From Bradyrhizobium sp. SZCCHNS1050 (GTDB taxonomy: Bacteria > Pseudomonadota > Alphaproteobacteria > Rhizobiales > Xanthobacteraceae), in the NCBI RefSeq assembly GCF_032484785.1, contig NZ_JAUETR010000002.1, forward strand, positions 1,364,001-1,428,000: a stretch of DNA of 64,000 nucleotides, read 5' to 3'. Positions within the stretch are counted from its first letter, which is position 1, and every line of letters starts with the position of its first letter. Of the stretch, positions 52,885-61,633 are shown piece by piece. The position numbers and the translations under genes were made by a program. The notes below the pieces were generated by a model. It saw nothing but the letters and a program-made list of their open reading frames with translations, did no database searches and had not been told where the DNA came from.

Positions 52885-55368
52885 TCACGCCGCCTTCGAT
52901 GATCTCGTGCCGAACTGCGCCAGCAGGCCCGCGATCTCCGAGGCCGGCTTGGCCGCGCTGAACAGAAAGCCCTGGACCTGGTTGCAGCCCTCGGCGCGCA
53001 GCCACTCGAGCTGATCCGATGTCTCGACACCCTCGGCGGTGGTGATGATGTTGAGGCTCTTGCCGAGGCCGGAGATGGCGCGGACGATGGCGAGGCAGTC
53101 GGAGCGCTGCGCGAGATCCTTCACGAAGGAGCGGTCGATCTTGATCTTGTCGAACGGGAAGCTGCGCAGATAGCTCAGGCTGGAATAGCCGGTGCCGAAA
53201 TCGTCCATCGAGATGCGGATGCCGAGCTGGCGAAGCTGATGCAGCGTCGCCAGATTGGCCTCGGTCTCGGCCAGCAGGATAGACTCGGTGATCTCCAGCT
53301 CGAGCCGCTCCGGCGTCAGCGCCGACTGCGCCAGCGCCTGGACCACGACCTGCACGAGGTTGCGGCTGCGGAACTGCACCGCAGAGAGATTCACCGCGAC
53401 CTTGATGCCGTCGGGCCATCGCGCCGCCTCGTGACAGGCCTCGCGCAGCACCCACTCGCCGAGCGGCACGATCAGGCCGATGTCCTCGGCCACGGGAATG
53501 AAATCGGCGGGCGAGATCATGCCCTTGTCGGGATGACGCCAGCGCAGCAGGCATTCGAATGCGGAGATCGCGCCGGTCGCGACGTCGACCAGCGGCTGGT
53601 AGTGCAGCTCGAACTCGCCCTGGGCGAAGGCACGGCGCAGATCGTGCTCCATGTCGCGGCGCTTCTGCGCCTGGCGGTCCATCTCCTTTTCGAAGAACCG
53701 ATGCACGCGGCCGCCGTCCTGCTTGGCGCGGTACAGCGCCATGTCGGCGTTCTTCATCAGCTCCTCGCAGCTCGCGCCGTCGCCCGGCGACAGCGCGATG
53801 CCGATGGAGGCACCGATCACGAGCTCGTTGCCGTCGATGTCATAGGGCGCGCTGAGCGCCGCGATCAGGCGGGCGGCACACTCACTGGCGTCGCTGGCGC
53901 CGCAGCTCTGACTGATGATCACCGCGAACTCGTCGCCGCCCAGCCGCGCCGCCAGCTTGCCGCCATGCATCTGCTGTGTCAGGCGGCCCGCGACCGCCTG
54001 CAGCAGCCGGTCGCCCATCGGATGACCGAAGGAGTCGTTGACGGTCTTGAACAGATCGAGGTCGATGCACATCACCGCGATGCGGCGGTCGGCCGCCCCG
54101 GCGCCGTCGAGCTCCTGCGCGAGGCGCTGCTGGAAGAATTCGCGGTTCGGCAGGCCGGTCAGCCCGTCGTGGTGCGCCATGTAGGCGATGCGCGCCTCGG
54201 CGCGACGACGCTCGGTGATGTCGACGATCGCGACCAGCACGCCGTCGCGGCCATCGAAGGTGATCTCGCGGCCGTAGGTCAGCACCTCGATCTCGCTGCC
54301 ATCGGCCTTGCGATGCCGCCAGTCGCGGTGAAACAGATCACCGTCGGCCAGCCGCAGCAGCGCGTCATCGAGGCTTTCCCATTCGCCCGGCGGCCAGAGA
54401 TCCCAGACATTCATGCACAGCAGATCCGCCCGGCCGTAGCCATAGTGTCCGACCATCGCATCGTTGACATTGAGGATCTGCGCGGTCTTCGCATCGAGGA
54501 TGCACATCGGCACCGGGTTGGCGTCGAACAGCAGCCGGAACGAGGCCTCGCGCCGCTTCAGCGCGGTCACGTCGGCAATGGTCAATGAAATGATGTCGCC
54601 AAAGGCGTGGGCGCCGAGCCTGAGACTGCGCGCCTCGCTGTCGAGCTCGAACTGGTCGCTCCGCCCGTGCGTGACGACGTCGAACAGCCGCGCCATCACC
54701 TCGGGCGTGCACAGCGTGTTGCCGCCCTGCTTCAGCCGATGCCATTGCAGCGTCGCCGACGGCAGCCTGAGCAGGTCGGCCGCCGCGCGATTGTGATGAA
54801 CCACCTGGAAATCGCAGGGCATGCCGACGCTGTCGCGGATGGTCGCGAGCGAAACCACGCCGTCGTCCGTCGTCGAGAAGATCGCATCGAGCAGATTGTA
54901 CTGCGTGGCCCGCTCGTTGACGTAGGTCCCGACCAGCGTGCTTCCCCACCGCGAGTTGGTCGGCAGCGCCAGCACGTCATAGCTGCGAACCATGCCGTCG
55001 CGCACGCAATGCGCACAAGCGAGATAGGGCTGGCCGCTGGCGAGCGCACAATTGGCGGCCTCCACCAGCACCGTGGCGCAATCCGGCGACACGGCCTCGA
55101 CCGCGACGTCCCAGCGTTCATCCTGCAGCCATTGCTGGACGTAGCGACCGCTGCGCGAAATCTGCAGGCGACCGTCCTCGTTGTTGAGCACCGCGATATG
55201 ATCGGCGAGACGGCCGAGGCTGCCCAGCATGACGTCCTCGTAGCGCGGCAGGCGCTGGCCCGGCTTCAATGCCGCCTGCCATTTGCGTCTGAGCACCGGG
55301 ATGTCGTCAAAGAGATCGCTGCTGATCGGAGTCAACGCCTTGGTCGTCGCGGCACGCATCATTCCCAC
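52885..55368 (-). CDS. PAS-GGDEF-EAL protein (c-di-GMP synthesis/degradation)
   Basis: 827 residues, no membrane segment. An N-terminal about 150 residues (PAS-like, with CAHCVRDG) is followed by PAS-type domains to about 395, a GGDEF domain (about 395-560) with intact ARLGGDEFAV, and an EAL domain (about 575-820). The EAL motif reads ECL in FECLLRW, while DDFGTGYSS and AEGVET are intact, so phosphodiesterase activity is likely retained. No RxxD inhibitory site precedes the GGDEF motif. The enzyme may both make and break c-di-GMP according to a PAS signal. It lacks the HAMP and periplasmic domain of LapD and cannot replace it. Confidence 0.9.
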   Translation of the reverse strand: MGMMRAATTKALTPISSDLFDDIPVLRRKWQAALKPGQRLPRYEDVMLGSLGRLADHIAVLNNEDGRLQISRSGRYVQQWLQDERWDVAVEAVSPDCATVLVEAANCALASGQPYLACAHCVRDGMVRSYDVLALPTNSRWGSTLVGTYVNERATQYNLLDAIFSTTDDGVVSLATIRDSVGMPCDFQVVHHNRAAADLLRLPSATLQWHRLKQGGNTLCTPEVMARLFDVVTHGRSDQFELDSEARSLRLGAHAFGDIISLTIADVTALKRREASFRLLFDANPVPMCILDAKTAQILNVNDAMVGHYGYGRADLLCMNVWDLWPPGEWESLDDALLRLADGDLFHRDWRHRKADGSEIEVLTYGREITFDGRDGVLVAIVDITERRRAEARIAYMAHHDGLTGLPNREFFQQRLAQELDGAGAADRRIAVMCIDLDLFKTVNDSFGHPMGDRLLQAVAGRLTQQMHGGKLAARLGGDEFAVIISQSCGASDASECAARLIAALSAPYDIDGNELVIGASIGIALSPGDGASCEELMKNADMALYRAKQDGGRVHRFFEKEMDRQAQKRRDMEHDLRRAFAQGEFELHYQPLVDVATGAISAFECLLRWRHPDKGMISPADFIPVAEDIGLIVPLGEWVLREACHEAARWPDGIKVAVNLSAVQFRSRNLVQVVVQALAQSALTPERLELEITESILLAETEANLATLHQLRQLGIRISMDDFGTGYSSLSYLRSFPFDKIKIDRSFVKDLAQRSDCLAIVRAISGLGKSLNIITTAEGVETSDQLEWLRAEGCNQVQGFLFSAAKPASEIAGLLAQFGTRSSKAA

Positions 55369-55640
55369 TCAATCGCCCAGCCTGTTCCAGCGGTATCTGA
55401 AGCAGACGCGGCTTTAACGAGCTGTAAATGCATTGCCTTCGCGCATGGCGCGCAGCGATTGTGACAGTTTTAAGTGGTTCCATGGTTATCGCGCATTAGC
55501 GACTGTGACAGCATCGCTTCACGTTCATCGGCGCTGTCCCAACGAGAGAGCGATACAGCATGGCTGCGGATGTGACTGCGCGATCTCGCGACAATATCTG
55601 CCCGAGTTTTCTTGTTCGAACCGCCCTCTTCAAACAGAGG

Positions 55641-55743
55641 GCGCAGGGAGAGCCGGACCTCGACTGAGGCCCGTGGCCCGCCTGCGAAAAAAATGCAGGC
55701 GGCAGGTACCACAGGTCAGCCGGAAACCCGGCCCTCCCTGCGC
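55641..55743. repeat. Structured interspersed repeat
   Basis: GCGCAGGGAGAGCCGG (55641-55656) pairs with CCGGCCCTCCCTGCGC (55728-55743) in 15 of 16 positions. An inner hairpin GCCTGC/GCAGGC (55680-55700) has a GAAAAAAAT loop. The overall fold and sequence style suggest a multicopy element; copy number needs a genome search. Confidence 0.55.
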
Positions 55744-56114
55744 GATGGCTTTAACGGCTGCTTCGCGTTCTCCCTGGTGCGCCGGGCTTTCTGGCCACCA
55801 TCCCCACGCGAAGCGAAGCCTCAACGTGAGTTGACATCAGCATCGGGATATCAGGACCGCGCGACTTGACCGTGCGCAGCGAATTGTTCGTCGGCGCGAG
55901 CAACCCGCGCTGCAATCCACCACGCCCACCGCTCCCCGCCTCGCGTGTCGTGACGACCGCGATACGCCCCTCATCTCGAGGCGGGATGCGCGGAAAGATC
56001 CGCCTGATTTGCCCGACGGCGCAAGAACTAATAAGTGCGACAAATTAACCCGACGGGCAGATGTGCACGACTTGGCGAGTCGTGTCGCGCACCACTGCTT
56101 CGACAATCGCCGCT

Positions 56115-56228
56115 GTCGTCCCGGCCTTGAGCCTGGACCCATAGCCACCGGCCGCGGTGATGCGGGCCACTGACAGCTAGGTCCCCCGATAGCATCCGCG
56201 GTATGGGTCCCGCGTTCGCCGGGACGAC
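56115..56228. repeat. Palindromic intergenic repeat (GTCGTCCCGGC arms)
   Basis: GTCGTCCCGGC (56115-56125) and GCCGGGACGAC (56218-56228) are perfect 11-bp inverted arms. Internal GACCCATA and TATGGGTC extend the symmetry. It is typical of short palindromic elements of the genus. Confidence 0.6.
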
Positions 56229-56271
56229 ACCCGTGGTCAGGCGCGCTCCTGCCAAAAACGCTGTTCTTGCA

Positions 56272-56442
56272 TCAGTCCTCCTCCAGACGGATGCCTGCGT
56301 CGCTGAGCGCCCGCATGATCCGCTCGATGTCCTCGGGGTCGATTGTGTTAGCCGGGCAAAGTGCGTTCAGCTCGTCGAACGTGATCCAGCCCTTGCGCTC
56401 GCCGATCTCGATGGCCTGGCGGATGATGTGGGATATCTGCAT
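56272..56442 (-). CDS. Stand-alone sigma-70 region 1.1-like small protein
   Basis: 56 residues from the ATG at 56442, with GGGAG 6 bases upstream (the ATG 9 codons earlier is weaker). The whole protein fits the sigma-70 region 1.1 fold: IRQAIEIGERKGWITFDELNAL, then DPEDIERIMRALSDAGIRLEED. That is helix, turn, helix and the closing GI-x-(V/L)-x-E-(D/E) strand. Region 1.1 is normally the N-terminus of RpoD, where it blocks the DNA channel of free sigma. A free copy could bind core polymerase or a sigma factor. Its function is unproven. Confidence 0.7.
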   Translation of the reverse strand: MQISHIIRQAIEIGERKGWITFDELNALCPANTIDPEDIERIMRALSDAGIRLEED

Positions 56443-56523
56443 GCGGCTCTCCCGGAGGCTGGCTCTCATAGATAGCGGGGAGAGTCGGTGTCCTTCTGCG
56501 GTGCCATTTCGCGTGCGAGCCGC

Positions 56524-57618
56524 TTACCGCGCGAGCACCTCGACCTCGCCGTCAACGCCGTTGACGACGCTGAAGGAGCGTTCGAACACCTTGCCTTCGT
56601 TCTTGGCGATCGCGCGGTAGTCGCCTTCGGACAGCACGACCTTGGGGAAGGCGCCGATCGATTCCTTGATCACGTCGCCGCCGGGGTTGATGACCGACCA
56701 GGCGGTGTTGGCGAGCGCCTCGCCGCCCTTGTCGGAGACGAGCTTCAAGGTGATGACCGCGGCGCGGTGCGTCACCGTGACGTCGGTGAGCTTGCCAGCC
56801 TGGACGCGGATGTCGGAGCGCACCACCGAGTTGGCGTCGCCATAGTTGGAGACGATGTAATAGGTGCCCTCCGGCAGCATCAGCATGTCGCCGGCGGCGA
56901 CGTTCGGCACCAGCGGCGCCCGCTCGCGGCCGTCGAACTGGCTGCCCTTGTAGATGGCAAACGAGATCTGGTTCTGCGGGATCTTGCTGGTGCCGACCCT
57001 GCCCTCGAGGCGCAGGCCCCCGGCCGGCAGCACGAAAGATTCGCGATCGGTCTCCGTCTTCAGGTTCACCGACCTGACCGCGCTGACGAGGCCGAGCGCG
57101 ACATGCACGACATAGGTGCCGGGCGGCAGCACGATGTTCGGCGTCGGGCCGCGATCCTCGCGCAGCATCTTGAAGGCGCCGGATTCGTCCGGCCGGTCGG
57201 CGAACACGCGCCAGACCAGACCGCCATTGATGTTCGGCAGGTCCTTTCCGAACCGCGCCGACAGCGACAGCACGCCCTGATTGGGAGCCGCGGCGGGTGG
57301 AGGAGCAACCGGCGGGATCGCAGCCGGCGCGCCGGGTGGGATCGCGGCGACGGGCGGTCCCGGCAGCACCTGCGGGGCCGGTGGCGGAATGGGACCGGCG
57401 GCGGGGCCGGAGGGTGGCGCCAGGCTCACCGCCGCCCCGGGATCGGGCACCGAAGCCGGCGGAATCGGCGGTGGCCGGTCGCTGAACAGTTGCGCCGCGG
57501 CCGGCAGCGTCACGAGCCCGGTCAGCGGCCACGACAAGGCGAGCACAAGCCATAGCCGCCCGCTGCGCCGGAATCTGGTGAACCCGCGACCTGTCGTCAT
57601 CGTCTTGCTTTTGAACAA
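56524..57618 (-). CDS. Secreted or anchored Pro-rich protein with beta-sandwich repeats
   Basis: 364 residues. A basic start and hydrophobic segment (about 20-43) act as signal or anchor. Residues 46-115 are strongly Pro/Ala-rich, a wall-spanning type of linker. The rest contains three related beta domains, each with a GTYYIVS/GTYVVHV/EGDYRAIA turn and a long strand pair (GLVWRVFAD, ISFAIYKG, TAWSVINPGG). This resembles carboxypeptidase-regulatory-like folds. The protein should project through the periplasm, but the function is unknown. Confidence 0.7.
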   Translation of the reverse strand: MFKSKTMTTGRGFTRFRRSGRLWLVLALSWPLTGLVTLPAAAQLFSDRPPPIPPASVPDPGAAVSLAPPSGPAAGPIPPPAPQVLPGPPVAAIPPGAPAAIPPVAPPPAAAPNQGVLSLSARFGKDLPNINGGLVWRVFADRPDESGAFKMLREDRGPTPNIVLPPGTYVVHVALGLVSAVRSVNLKTETDRESFVLPAGGLRLEGRVGTSKIPQNQISFAIYKGSQFDGRERAPLVPNVAAGDMLMLPEGTYYIVSNYGDANSVVRSDIRVQAGKLTDVTVTHRAAVITLKLVSDKGGEALANTAWSVINPGGDVIKESIGAFPKVVLSEGDYRAIAKNEGKVFERSFSVVNGVDGEVEVLAR

Positions 57619-57840
57619 AAACGCGGCAAATTCAAGCCTCTACTCAACTGTCCCGGAGGAACCCCGTAAGCAGCGCGCGACTTGGTCGCATTCTCCGGCG
57701 GAGAGTTCAAATCAGCGGCATCCGGCGCTCCCGTCGACCCGGCATAAAGGATGCTTCTGGTAGGCTGGTGCTAGGCTGTCATGCGTCATGAGTCCGTTGC
57801 CGACTCGTTGCACACAGTTTGCGTAGGCGTGGAGATCTCG

Positions 57841-58860
57841 GTGCTGGACATTCTGAAAGGACGCCGTGCGAACGGAACCGAAGGTTCCGATGTCGGTCTC
57901 GGCACGATCCGCAAGCCGGTCATCGGCCTTGCGCTTGGCGGCGGCGCGGCGCGCGGTTTTGCCCATATCGGCGTGATCCGGACCCTGATGGCGCACGGAA
58001 TCGTGCCCGATGTCGTGGTCGGCACCTCGATCGGCGCCGTGGTCGGCGGCGCCTATGCGGCCGGCCAGCTCGATACGCTGGAGGAATGGGCGCGCAGCCT
58101 GCAGATGCGCAACATCCTCGGCTATCTCGACATCCGCCTCAACGGCTCCGGCCTGATCGGCGGCGAGAAGCTCGCCGCCCAACTCGAAGCCTCGCTCGGC
58201 CGCGTCACCATCGAGGAGCTGCCGATGAAGGTGGCGACGGTGGCGACGGAGATCCGCACCGGGCACGAGATCTGGCTGACCCATGGCAGCCTCGTCGACG
58301 CGATGCGCGCCTCCTACGCCCTGCCCGGCATCTTCGCGCCGGTCCTGATCGGCGACCGCTGGCTGGTCGACGGCGCCATGGTCAATCCGGTGCCGGTGTC
58401 GGCGGCGCGCGCGCTCGGCGCCGAGATCGTGATCGCCGCCAACCTGTCGAGCGACGTGTTCACGCACTCGACGACGATCTACTCGCATGGCCAGCCGGTC
58501 GAGGTGCCGGAGACAGTGATGGAGAGCGCGCCGCCGAAGCGGCGCTTCCGCAGGCTGTTCTCGCCGGAGCGCGCGGTGAAGCGGCAGTTCTTCGGCGAGG
58601 GTGGCCGGCCGGGCATCTCGTCGGTGATGGTCGACGCCTTCAACATCATGCAGGACCGCATCACCCGCGCGCGCCTCGCGGGCGATCCGCCGGACCTTCT
58701 GATCTCGCCGCGCGTCGGCCAGATCGGCTGGTTCGACTTTCATCGCGCGGCCGACCTCATCGCGTTCGGCACGAGGGCGGCCGAACGTGCGCTGGATTCC
58801 ATCCAGGAAGCGATCGGCGCGGTGACGCCGACCGGCGGCGGAGCGACTACGCCGTCTTGA
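57841..58860 (+). CDS. Patatin-like phospholipase
   Basis: 339 residues from a GTG at 57841, chosen because GGAG lies 8 bases upstream; the ATG at 57781 would add 20 residues. The oxyanion loop is GGGAARG (33-39), the nucleophile Ser63 is in GTSIG, and the catalytic Asp177 is in DGA. These are all the elements of the Ser-Asp dyad. The domain ends by about 200, with a 100-residue C-terminal extension. It probably hydrolyses acyl chains of phospholipids. There is no signal peptide. Its 3' end overlaps that of the CBS gene by 14 bases on the opposite strand. Confidence 0.9.
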   Translation: MLDILKGRRANGTEGSDVGLGTIRKPVIGLALGGGAARGFAHIGVIRTLMAHGIVPDVVVGTSIGAVVGGAYAAGQLDTLEEWARSLQMRNILGYLDIRLNGSGLIGGEKLAAQLEASLGRVTIEELPMKVATVATEIRTGHEIWLTHGSLVDAMRASYALPGIFAPVLIGDRWLVDGAMVNPVPVSAARALGAEIVIAANLSSDVFTHSTTIYSHGQPVEVPETVMESAPPKRRFRRLFSPERAVKRQFFGEGGRPGISSVMVDAFNIMQDRITRARLAGDPPDLLISPRVGQIGWFDFHRAADLIAFGTRAAERALDSIQEAIGAVTPTGGGATTPS

Positions 58861-59275
58861 TGTACTGGCGCAGTGCTTCCTGCTCGGCCTCGTATTCCTG
58901 GACGCGCCACTTCACGACGTCGCCGATCGAGATCAGGCCGGCCACGACGCCGCCCTCGATCACCGGCAGATGGCGGAACTTACCGTTGGTCATCATTTCC
59001 ATGATCGAGGCGACGGTATCCGCAGGCTTGCAGCTCACCACCCGCCGCGTCATCACGTTCGACACCGGCTCGGTCAGCGCGGCGGCGCCGCGCTCGCCGA
59101 GCGCGCGGACGATGTCGCGCTCCGAGAGGATGCCCTCCATCCGGGAGCCCGACATCACCAGCACCGCGCCGATCTTGCGGTCGGCGAGCCGCTTGGCGGC
59201 TTCGGCGAGTGTGGTCTGGGACTCGACGCTCTCGACCTGATGGCCCTTGGTGTCGAGGATCGCACGTACTGTCAT
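58847..59275 (-). CDS. Two-CBS-domain protein
   Basis: 142 residues containing a tandem pair of CBS domains and little else. The first includes TTLAEAAKRLADRKIGAVLVM and ILSERDIVRAL; the second includes DTVASIMEMMTNGKFRHLPVIEGG and LISIGDVVKWR. CBS pairs bind adenosyl ligands such as AMP or ATP and act as energy sensors for a partner protein. The target is unknown. The C-terminus is helical, ending EYEAEQEALRQYI. Confidence 0.92.
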   Translation of the reverse strand: MTVRAILDTKGHQVESVESQTTLAEAAKRLADRKIGAVLVMSGSRMEGILSERDIVRALGERGAAALTEPVSNVMTRRVVSCKPADTVASIMEMMTNGKFRHLPVIEGGVVAGLISIGDVVKWRVQEYEAEQEALRQYIKTA

Positions 59276-59347
59276 TGCTCGTCTCCTTGAGGGGCCGGTG
59301 TGCCTTCTTGAGCGAGGCGTCGTTGCGGCCGATGCTTCCAGCGATCG

Positions 59348-59521
59348 TCAGTCAAGCGAGTCTTCAATCAACAGTCTGACAATGCAACGGATCCAATCCT
59401 TCTGATCGCGCTTTGGTTGCATTGCACTCCGCAAGCTGGCCTGCGCGGCACAAATCGCCTGCTTTCGTTCATCCGGAATCGTGCCCCGGTTGCAGTGGAC
59501 ACAAATGATGAATGAAATCAC
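59348..59521 (-). CDS. Possible small hypothetical protein
   Basis: About 57 residues from a GTG at 59521. The sequence has a hydrophobic start with Cys (FIICVHCN), then NRGTIPDERKQAICAAQ, and a helical amphipathic end (KDWIRCIVRLLIEDSLD). The composition is protein-like, but there is no clear SD, and the frame could be chance. It lies between the CBS and rhomboid genes on the same strand. Confidence 0.35.
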   Translation of the reverse strand: MISFIICVHCNRGTIPDERKQAICAAQASLRSAMQPKRDQKDWIRCIVRLLIEDSLD

Positions 59522-59550
59522 CTGCGCTCGCAAGCGCAGGATCGCGGCAC

Positions 59551-60420
59551 CTAACGGTCGACCACGTCGGACGGCAACGCAGGCGCAGCATCGTCACGCA
59601 CATGCGGGGTGGGATCGAACAGCGCAAACAGGATCAGTCCGGCGATGAATCCGCCGATATGAGCCTGCCAGGCGACGTCGGCGCCCTCGGCGCCGGGCGT
59701 GATGCCGCCAATGCCGAACACGATGTTGACGCCGAACCACACTGCCAGAAAGCCGAGCACCCGCGGATTGCGCAGCGCACGCGTCAGCGACAGCGCCGGA
59801 ACCCTGGCCGCCGCCTCGGCATCGCCGCGGGTGAACGACAGGAAGCTGCCTCTCACGAAGGCAAAGCGCATCGCCGCCGCCATGGTGCCGGACACCGAGG
59901 CCGAGGCGCCGATCATCGGCGCCAGCGCGTGCTCGTGGGTGAGCAGATGCGCCAGCGCACCGGCCGCCGCCGTCACCGCCATGAACAGATAGAACCTGAC
60001 CGCACCGAAGCGGCGCGCGAGCGCGCTGCCGAACGGCAGCAGCCACAGCACGTTGAAACCGATATGCGCCAGATTGGCGTGCAGCAGCGAGTAGCTGAAA
60101 AAGGTCCAGATCTTGGCCGGCGTGCCGCCGGGAAACGCCCCGTCCATCAGGGTCTGGTCGTATCGTTTCGGGACGAAGGCGAACAGGTCGATGATCCAGC
60201 CGTTCCACTCGTCCGGCAGCAGCACACGCAGATGGATCACCGCGATCAGCAGGATGTAGGCGGTCAGTGCGCCCGGCAGATTGAGGATCGGCTCCCGCGC
60301 CTGCTGGAGCGGCGGATCCTGCGTGAGGTCTGACGAGGGGGAATCCAACGGAACGCACGCCTTCGACGAGAGGAACAGATCCGTCAGATAGGCGGCTTTG
60401 GCCGGCCTGTGCAAGCGCAT
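59551..60420 (-). CDS. Rhomboid intramembrane serine protease
   Basis: 289 residues from the ATG at 60420. A 45-residue cytosolic N-terminus is followed by about six membrane helices. HANLAHIGFNVLW (114-126) is the H-x4-H-x3-N motif. The nucleophile Ser173 lies in GASASVSG, where most rhomboids have GASG, so the residue after Ser is Ala. The catalytic His is in WQAHIGGFIAG. Rhomboids cleave membrane proteins within or near the bilayer. A terminator hairpin at 60477-60515 lies between this start and the upstream sequence. Confidence 0.88.
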   Translation of the reverse strand: MRLHRPAKAAYLTDLFLSSKACVPLDSPSSDLTQDPPLQQAREPILNLPGALTAYILLIAVIHLRVLLPDEWNGWIIDLFAFVPKRYDQTLMDGAFPGGTPAKIWTFFSYSLLHANLAHIGFNVLWLLPFGSALARRFGAVRFYLFMAVTAAAGALAHLLTHEHALAPMIGASASVSGTMAAAMRFAFVRGSFLSFTRGDAEAAARVPALSLTRALRNPRVLGFLAVWFGVNIVFGIGGITPGAEGADVAWQAHIGGFIAGLILFALFDPTPHVRDDAAPALPSDVVDR

Positions 60421-60476
60421 GGCGGCAGAGTTGATGTGCAGCCCCGGGCCGCGGAGGCGAAAGGACAGCCGATCCG

Positions 60477-60515
60477 CCAAAAGAAAGAGGGAGGGTTCTG
60501 AGAAAACCCTCCCTC
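60477..60515 (-). terminator. Rho-independent terminator upstream of the rhomboid gene
   Basis: On the minus strand GAGGGAGGGTT and AACCCTCCCTC (60487-60515) form a perfect 11-bp stem with a 7-base loop, followed by TTTCTTTT (60478-60486). Its orientation means that it ends a minus-strand transcript starting between it and about 60,800, where no gene is recognised. Confidence 0.65.
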
Positions 60516-60870
60516 CGAGACCTGCCGGCCTTTGCCGCGTCCGGAGCGCCCGGGGTCGTTTTCCCCACCCCGCCCCGTCGCGACGACCAGACTTGTTTGA
60601 CGCCGCCTGCGTGTAACTCACCGTATCGCGGCGGACCTTCCACCTTCCGGCCGCGATCTGATGAACGCATTGTTAACGATCGCTCGGCGGCCGCCAAGCT
60701 CATCGTTAATTTAACCTTAACGCGCGGAAGGCCGGGGGAAAGCCGGCACGATCGCACCATCGGCATGGACGCTGCACCACCCCTCCTGCGAAAACAAACC
60801 AGGGAGGCGCCTGGACGAAAGCGGGACAGCAATGTCCTCCGTGACGTCGAGGGCGCGAGGGATCACCGAG

Positions 60871-61428
60871 ATGAAACATCCGTCCAATCGCGAGCTCTTC
60901 GCCTATTGGAACGACAGGCGCGGCCATGCCAAGGCGCCGGAGCGCTGCGACTTCGAGCCGTCGGCCGTGCGCGAGCTGCTCGGCGACATCTTCGTCTTGT
61001 CCTGCGATGCCGACAGCGGCTTTCCGTTCCGCATGGCCGGCACGCGGCTGTGCGCCCTGCTCGGCGGCGACGTCAAGGACAGGAGCTTTCCGGCGCAGTT
61101 CGCGCCCGCCAGCCGCCGCGAGATCGAGGAGATCACCGCGGTGGTCTGCGAAGAGACGCTGCCGGCGATCGCCGGCGTGACGGCGCAGGCGCCGGATCGC
61201 ACGACCGCGCATTTCGAACTGCTGCTGCTGCCGTTCGCCACCCGCGCGCATGAGCCGATCAGCCTGACCGGCCTGCTCGCCCCGTTCGAGACGCCGCAAG
61301 GCGCGCTCGGTCCGCTGGAGATGGTGTCATGGCGCTACATCCATCCGCCCGCCGGACCGATCGTGCCGCGCGCGTTGCGCAAGCTCGCGCTCGCCCGCGG
61401 CCTGATGGTGTATGAGGGACTGCGCTGA
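60871..61428 (+). CDS. PAS_5-domain protein
   Basis: 185 residues from the ATG at 60871, with a GAGGGA-type SD; the ATG at 60832 would add 13 residues. The family opening HPSNRELFAYWNDRRGHAKAPERCDFEPSAVRELLGDIFVLS is followed by FPFRMAGTRLCALLGGDVK and a beta-rich PAS core. It matches the PAS_5 group, small cytosolic proteins common in alphaproteobacteria that often appear as single domains. The ligand and role are unknown. The gene is monocistronic, followed by a repeat. Confidence 0.85.
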   Translation: MKHPSNRELFAYWNDRRGHAKAPERCDFEPSAVRELLGDIFVLSCDADSGFPFRMAGTRLCALLGGDVKDRSFPAQFAPASRREIEEITAVVCEETLPAIAGVTAQAPDRTTAHFELLLLPFATRAHEPISLTGLLAPFETPQGALGPLEMVSWRYIHPPAGPIVPRALRKLALARGLMVYEGLR

Positions 61429-61438
61429 GTGCAGCGCC

Positions 61439-61613
61439 GATCTCGTGGCCCGGATGAGCGCCAGCCGGAGCCCGAAGGGCGCAGGCGAAAGCGACATCCG
61501 GGACAGACCATCCTTACATCGCGTGCCCGCGTCGAAGCTGTCGCACGCCGACGGTGAATCGCCGGCGGACAGACGTCCCCGCATGTCGCTGCGCTCATGC
61601 GGGCTACGGGATC
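61439..61613. repeat. Palindromic intergenic repeat
   Basis: GATCTCGTGGCCCGGATGAGCG (61439-61460) is inversely related to CGCTCATGCGGGCTACGGGATC (61592-61613), with a few mismatches. The element includes GCATGTCGCTGCGCTCATGC, as in the repeat after thrS. It fills the gap between two convergent genes. Confidence 0.55.
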
Positions 61614-61633
61614 TGGGCTGCCGTCCCGCCTCC

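Larger units (their letters stand above)
55369..56271. other. 900-base gene-free region rich in repeats
   Basis: No gene is supported. It contains the structured element at 55641-55743, a stretch at 55860-56060 that I recall from spacer repeats of Bradyrhizobium (including TGCGACAAATTAACCCGACG), and a further palindrome at 56115-56228. Short frames such as 55433-55834 follow the repeat and have no coding signal. Confidence 0.5.

Noticed and set aside
52885..55368. The GGDEF/EAL protein as a LapD homologue
   Set aside because: It has PAS domains, no membrane segments and no periplasmic LapG-binding domain.
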